A DNA stretch of 64,000 nt from Paraspadella gotoi (taxonomy: Eukaryota; Chaetognatha). The notes beneath the pieces are model-generated. The model was given only the letters and a program-made list of their open reading frames with translations, did not search any database and was not told the DNA's origin. Shown piece by piece: positions 60,154-64,000 of this stretch (the first letter of the stretch is position 1; the number at the start of each line of letters is the position of its first letter). Made by a program: the position numbers and the translations under genes. The DNA lies in NCBI GenBank assembly GCA_051294375.1, contig CM119264.1:7027814-7091813 (forward strand), written 5' to 3'.

Positions 60154-60221
60154 ATGAGATTGAAAACTGTTTGTTTTTCACTCTTTCCTTTTGAATCTCA
60201 ACTGAAATCCATTCCATCAAA

Positions 60222-60813
60222 ATGCCGGAATTTACACTAAAGGTATGAGTATTACGTTGTCAATTTACTATTTAACTTGAAAACTTTTAAAGACTGGTAA
60301 GATATATACAATAATATCAATATATGTAGAGGGTAAGAATATATGTAATGAAGAGGAGAATTTTAATCTAAGTTTCGAGGGAATTGAATAAAATTGTATT
60401 TACCATATTGAAATTATTATTGCAAAACTTATCGATAATTATTGTATAAATAATCGATGTTTTTGCATAATTGATAACTATTTATAATTATTGCTAAATT
60501 ATTGTTATTGCAATAATTCTTCAAAAAATTATAGATATTATTAATACACTAATCAATATTAATTATTGATAATTATCACAACGATTATTGATAAAATTTG
60601 CAGAATCTGTTGATATTACTGCAATAATTTTACTATTTCTAAAATATTTATTAATCATCTATAATTTTTAAAATATTTATGAACAATAATTTTATTTTTA
60701 ATTTTTATTTTCATTTAGATGTTTTGTTACGATTCGCTCTGCGGTTTTTTGGTTCACGCTTTGGCGAACATTTCCGTCGAGGATGACGACGACGGTGGCG
60801 GCGGTGGCGGCGA

Positions 60814-60844
<31 letters not shown>

Positions 60845-61614
60845 GGCGGCGGCATAATCCGGCCTACGAGTTGGAACGAGTCTTCCTTCGAACAAGAGAG
60901 AAGCAGGAGCGTCGCGGGAAAAACTCTCTCGGGTGATTTAACTTCTTTTTTTTTGAGCTCACGACTTTAAGTGAGATGAGAAAAATATAAAAAATAACAC
61001 ATTTGCCTAAAGAAGTCCCAACAGAAGCGGTTCACTGAATTTTGAGCCCACTCTTTGACTCTTCCTTCTCCTACCCGTTCACCAACCATTATCCTTTGCT
61101 CATCCATCAGGCGGTCACCTGTCAGTCTCCTCCTACCCGCTCACTAACCATTATCCTTTGCTCATCCATCAGGCGGTCACCTGTCAGTCTCCTCCGCCCC
61201 GATCAACGTCTCCTTCCTTCGCCGTCTCTTCGCCTGTCACGTCCCTCCTCCTCTCCTCGACGAGATCGCGGATCACATGACCACAATGTCGCTCACCAAA
61301 ATTTTGCTCTCGCCGCTGCAAAGGTTTGGATCTTCTCGAGGGTAGCGACGTAAGCAGAGACTTTCCGATTTCAAAAGATGGGGTAACTTTTCTGATGTAC
61401 GTACTAATAAGCCAAAAATAGTAACCACGTAAATTACGAAAAAGGCCGGCGATACGGTATTCCGTAGGGGATTCGAAAAACGTCACTCATTAAAAATTGA
61501 ACAAGAATTAGTAAATGAAAATAAAGAAAATACTTGATTTGAGTAAATTTTGAAATATCTTTCGTATTTTACGCCCGCGATATCTTGCGTTAGAGGCGTC
61601 AACCGTTCCATGGA

Positions 61615-61702
<88 letters not shown>

Positions 61703-63846
61703 AAAAAAGCAATCAATCAATCAATCATCCCTCCCAGATTCTCCCACGTCTACATCGAGTGCGAAGACCTGATGTCACGCGGATCTAAGAAGAAAATATT
61801 TTCCGCTTCGATTCGATGTCTTGAAATTTTGGACGAAGACGTCGTCGTTTTCCCCTCAACCAAAGAATCTCCCCAACTCCAAATACGCGGTCGTCGGTCG
61901 TCGTCGGTCGGTCGTCGGTCGGTCGGTCGGGTCGGTCGTCGGTCGTCGGTCGTCGGTCGGTCGGTCGGTCGGTCGGTTCGGTCGGTCGGTCGGTCGTGTC
62001 GTGTCGTCGGTCGGTCGGTCGGTCGTGCTCGTCGTCGGTCCGGTCGGTCGGTCGTCGTCGGTCGGTCGGTCGGTCGTTCGGTCGTCGGTCGTCGTCGGTC
62101 GGTCGGGTCGGTCGTCGTCGGTCGGGTCGGTCGGTCGGGTTCGGTCGGTCGGTCGTCGGTCGGTCGGTCGTCGTCGGGTCGGTCGGTCGGTCGGTTCGGT
62201 CGGATCGGTCGGTCGTCGGTCGGTCGGTCGGTCGGTCGGTCGGTCGGTCGGTCGGTCGGCTGGTCGTCGGTCGGTCGGTCGGTCGGTCGGTCGGTCGGTC
62301 GGTCGGTCGGTCGGTCGGTCGGTCGGTCGGTCGGTCGGTCGGTCGGTCGTCGGTGGTCGTCGTGGTCTGACAGATTCGCTTTATTTGATATCGGTTGCTT
62401 ACTTTTCCAATGATCGTTCGACGAATCGGAATCAGTATTTTTTCTCGGTTTTTTGATGACCCTAATTTTTTTCTATCGCTTGCAGAGCGACTATTTGTCG
62501 GATATGATACCAAATCGACTGTGTCATTTGAGCCTCATGAACTCGGCGGTGAGGTGAAGTGTTTTTGCTTCTTTTTTTTTAAATTTCATTTTTTGATTTG
62601 TCATTTTTTTTCTTTCCGCTCCATTTTTATCAAATTATTCCTTTTTTTTAACTATAGAAGCTCACCTTTCTATATACGTTTATCTTTATTGTTTTTTTTT
62701 TTTATTTATCTTTTTACGTACAAACTTAATTTTTTCAATCGGTTTCTTTCTTTATTTCCTCCCCAACCTACTAACCCGAACCCCACCCTCCCCACAGAAA
62801 ACTCCGCGCGGAATGGCGTCCCAACTTCTGCCACAATTTCTTTCTCAAATTCAAGTCGATGCGACGTTTGACGTCACTGACTCTTTTCGGACTCGAAATC
62901 GATGCCCACGTAAACGGATCTTGTTGAATAGAATAGTATTAACACTTTTATACTATCGGATTAAAATACATATAAATTCTAATTCAGTTCCTGTCGGCTC
63001 TTCTGGCTCTTGAAGACAGACTTACCTGTTTGCGTCTGATCGATTGCGTCACTCCTGCCCCGAGGTCAGTCTTTTTGATTGGTTTCTGATTAGTTTCAAA
63101 TGTTTTTTTTTTAAATTTGTCAATTTATTCCGATTTTATTTTCAAGTGCGGAAGAGATATGACGAAATGAAAATTTAATAAAGCTTCTCCGTCTTTTACC
63201 CCATGGGAATTCCTCCTATTCTTTCTCTTTCTATCTCTTCTTCCTCATCTTACTCCCCCTCCTCTCTTCGCCTCCTTCTCTCCCCCCCGGGCCCCTTCCT
63301 CCCTCAAAGATATGATTCGGACGGTCACCTCCTCAACGATCTCATTCTCCTCCAACAATTTCCTCGTCTTCGTCTCTTCGCGTTCGTCGCCTTCGCCGTC
63401 CAGGAAACCATCATGCAAATTCTCGCCCTCCGATTACCGGCGATAGAGGTTAAGGACCAATTTTGGTCGGTCCGTCCGTCTGACCTTCCGTAAATCCTTC
63501 AATGTGTTGCGACTGTATTTTTCCCGCCTCTTGTCTGAGATTCATTAAGCATTCTCATTGGCGCTCCTTCCAACCCAATCGATTGATTGACCGATTTATT
63601 TTTTTTCTTTTAATATTTAAATATTTATTTAATATTTGATTATTCACTCCTTCTCTCTACTCACCAGGAGATAAATCTTACCGTTCGGACATCCTCCAAG
63701 AATCGAGAACCGATGCACTACCCGCACGAGCACCACGTCGAGTCCTTCTTCAACTTCCTCAACTCCAATCTCACCCTCAAGAGGATCGTCCTTCTCAATC
63801 ACGACATCTGCGAGAGGAAAGAGCTCGCTTCGGGATGGTTCACGAG
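60222..63846 (+). CDS. Leucine-rich-repeat protein, ZYG11/ZER1-like, 5' part
   Basis: Exons 60222-60242 (ATG in context TCAAAATGC), 60719-60932, 61173-61323, 61738 to about 61889-61906, 62486-62553, 62798-62909, 62988-63064, 63310-63448 and 63668-63846. Apart from the exon 4/5 junction, phases join without a break, which is strong support. The protein opens with a short N-terminal region (CYDSLCGFLVHALA), an Asp then poly-Gly run, and a helical stretch (PPLLDEIADHMTTMSLTKIL). Degenerate LRRs follow: NRLCHLSLMNSAV, MRRLTSLTLFGLEIDAH, RLTCLRLIDC, FPRLRLFAFVAF, LTLKRIVLLN. Known of the ZYG11/ZER1 family: an N-terminal Cul2/elongin-binding region, then LRRs, then armadillo repeats, acting as CUL2 ubiquitin-ligase receptors. 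The order fits, but no diagnostic motif fixes the family; an F-box or LRRC41-like LRR protein is possible. The gene runs past the window; the last donor (GTTCGT) is weak and the frame stays open to 64000. Confidence 0.72.
60719..60932 (+). CDS. LRR gene exon 2 with coding Asp/Gly repeat
   Basis: The acceptor TTTCATTTAG precedes 60719 and the donor is G|GTGATT. The exon encodes CYDSLCGFLVHALANISVED, then a GAC run and a GGC/GGT run at about 60783-60853 giving some 20 glycines, then a Ser/Arg-rich tail. It ends one base into a codon. The tri-nucleotide tract lies in frame, so length changes would add or remove whole residues. Confidence 0.72.
61046..61196 (+). repeat. 62-bp tandem duplication over an intron-exon border
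   Basis: CCATTATCCTTTGCTCATCC, ATCAGGCGGTCACCTGTCAG and CTCC occur twice, offset by 62 bases (acceptors ending at 61110 and 61172). The second copy is the true start of exon 3. Confidence 0.85.
61173..61323 (+). CDS. LRR gene exon 3
   Basis: The two bases GC after the acceptor at 61172 complete the glycine codon left by exon 2, and translation gives GHLSVSSAPINVSFLRRLF, then PPLLDEIADHMTTMSLTKIL. The donor is CAAAG|GTTTGG. A second, identical acceptor lies 62 bases upstream at 61110 in a tandem duplicate; using it would shift the frame and reach a stop inside the exon. Confidence 0.7.
61614..61704 (+). repeat. (GAAA)n in LRR gene intron 3
   Basis: Pure tract ending about 33 bases before the exon 4 acceptor, with (CAAT)n between, so it sits in the branch-point region. 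Confidence 0.95.
61738..61906 (+). CDS. LRR gene exon 4, 3' end ambiguous
   Basis: The acceptor CTCCCAG at 61737 gives RFSHVYIECEDLMSRG, then SASIRCLEILDEDVVV. The 3' end runs straight into the (GGTC)n tract. Possible GT donors occur at 61890, 61893, 61897 and 61907. Only 61907 joins exon 5 in the LRR-bearing frame without loss; 61890 would give a different open frame in exon 5. The transcript end is therefore unresolved. Confidence 0.6.
61890..62362 (+). repeat. (GGTC)n/(GGTCG)n tract in LRR gene intron 4
   Basis: About 470 bases of GGTC with GTCGTC interruptions, purer toward the 3' end (62278-62348). Every unit contains GT, so the tract is full of potential 5' splice sites. Both strands stay open (SVGR / DRPT repeats), which makes spurious long frames. 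Confidence 0.92.
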
Positions 63847-64000
63847 GTTCGTCCTTCGGTTTTACAGGAAAGATCCGAAAAAAAAAACAGAAGATTGGTG
63901 GACAAATTATAAGTATTTAACAATTCATTTAATTTTAAAACGACTTGACCTAATTCAAACGCTCACGTCAAACGCATTTGTCAACAAATGTTTAGTAGAA

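Larger units (their letters stand above)
54964..60221. other. Intergenic: RhoGAP 3' side to LRR gene
   Basis: Begins with the RhoGAP 3' UTR (no clear AATAAA within about 1.1 kb). Then CT/GA tracts at 55755-55795 and 55855-55935, the GAC tract, the purine minisatellite, two GA tracts and a CAGT-rich stretch at 59030-59070. No tRNA or rRNA found. Confidence 0.55.

Noticed and set aside
61785-62513. Minus-strand DRPT-repeat frame and plus-strand SVGR-repeat frames
   Set aside because: GGTC repeats stay open in several frames; the region is intron 4 of the LRR gene.

Overview
The window is nuclear DNA from an intron-rich animal. The evidence is multi-exon genes with GT-AG introns, a RhoGAP gene of the animal ARHGAP39/Vilse type, a leucine-rich-repeat gene, Tc1/mariner debris and foldback elements carrying hammerhead-ribozyme cores. 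I cannot name the species; an invertebrate is my guess from the dense (GA)n, (GAC)n and (GAAA)n microsatellites. There are two kinds of small assembly gap: 10 N (25266, 28727, 32056) and exactly 25 N (11266, 28415, 39247, 40561, 49154, 50187). Larger gaps lie at 4178-4443, 4551-4689, 19602-19941, 30211-30544, 31136-31383, 32449-32617, 32717-32909, 44601-45332, 45817-46720, 46837-46997 and 47683-47914. Many begin or end inside (GA)n tracts, and this shapes what can be trusted.

Layout. 1-22 kb: no gene I can support; microsatellites, a repeat family (A) and a 2.6-kb near-palindrome (9.9-12.5 kb) whose spacer holds a 25-N gap. 22-24.5 kb: two foldback elements, one with a good hammerhead core, a short secreted collagen-like first exon on the minus strand and a decayed Tc1/mariner transposase. 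25-29 kb: GC-rich repeat family B in both orientations and a duplication flanking a 10-N gap. 29.6-45.4 kb: a mosaic inverted duplication; segments at 29.6-32.0, 35.5-36.8 and 37.2-38.2 kb recur reverse-complemented between 39.5 and 45.4 kb. 46.7-55.0 kb: the C-terminal RhoGAP half of an ARHGAP39-like gene (+), four exons, with a 2-kb C-rich minisatellite in its first visible intron and frame breaks in the exon after it. 55-60.2 kb: intergenic, repeat-rich. 60.2 kb to the window end: the 5' part of a leucine-rich-repeat gene (+), nine exons resolved, resembling the ZYG11/ZER1 class of CUL2 substrate receptors, family uncertain.

Functionally the two main genes are unrelated: a Rho-family GTPase-activating protein and a probable LRR ubiquitin-ligase adaptor. 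Both are transcribed left to right. Most long open frames elsewhere are simple-sequence repeats (poly Ser-Leu, Arg-Glu, Asp, Gly) and are not listed as genes. I found no coherent undescribed system. The points most worth a second look are the ribozyme-bearing foldbacks, the inverted duplications (real palindromes or gap-filling artefacts), and two places where repeats sit on splice sites of the LRR gene.
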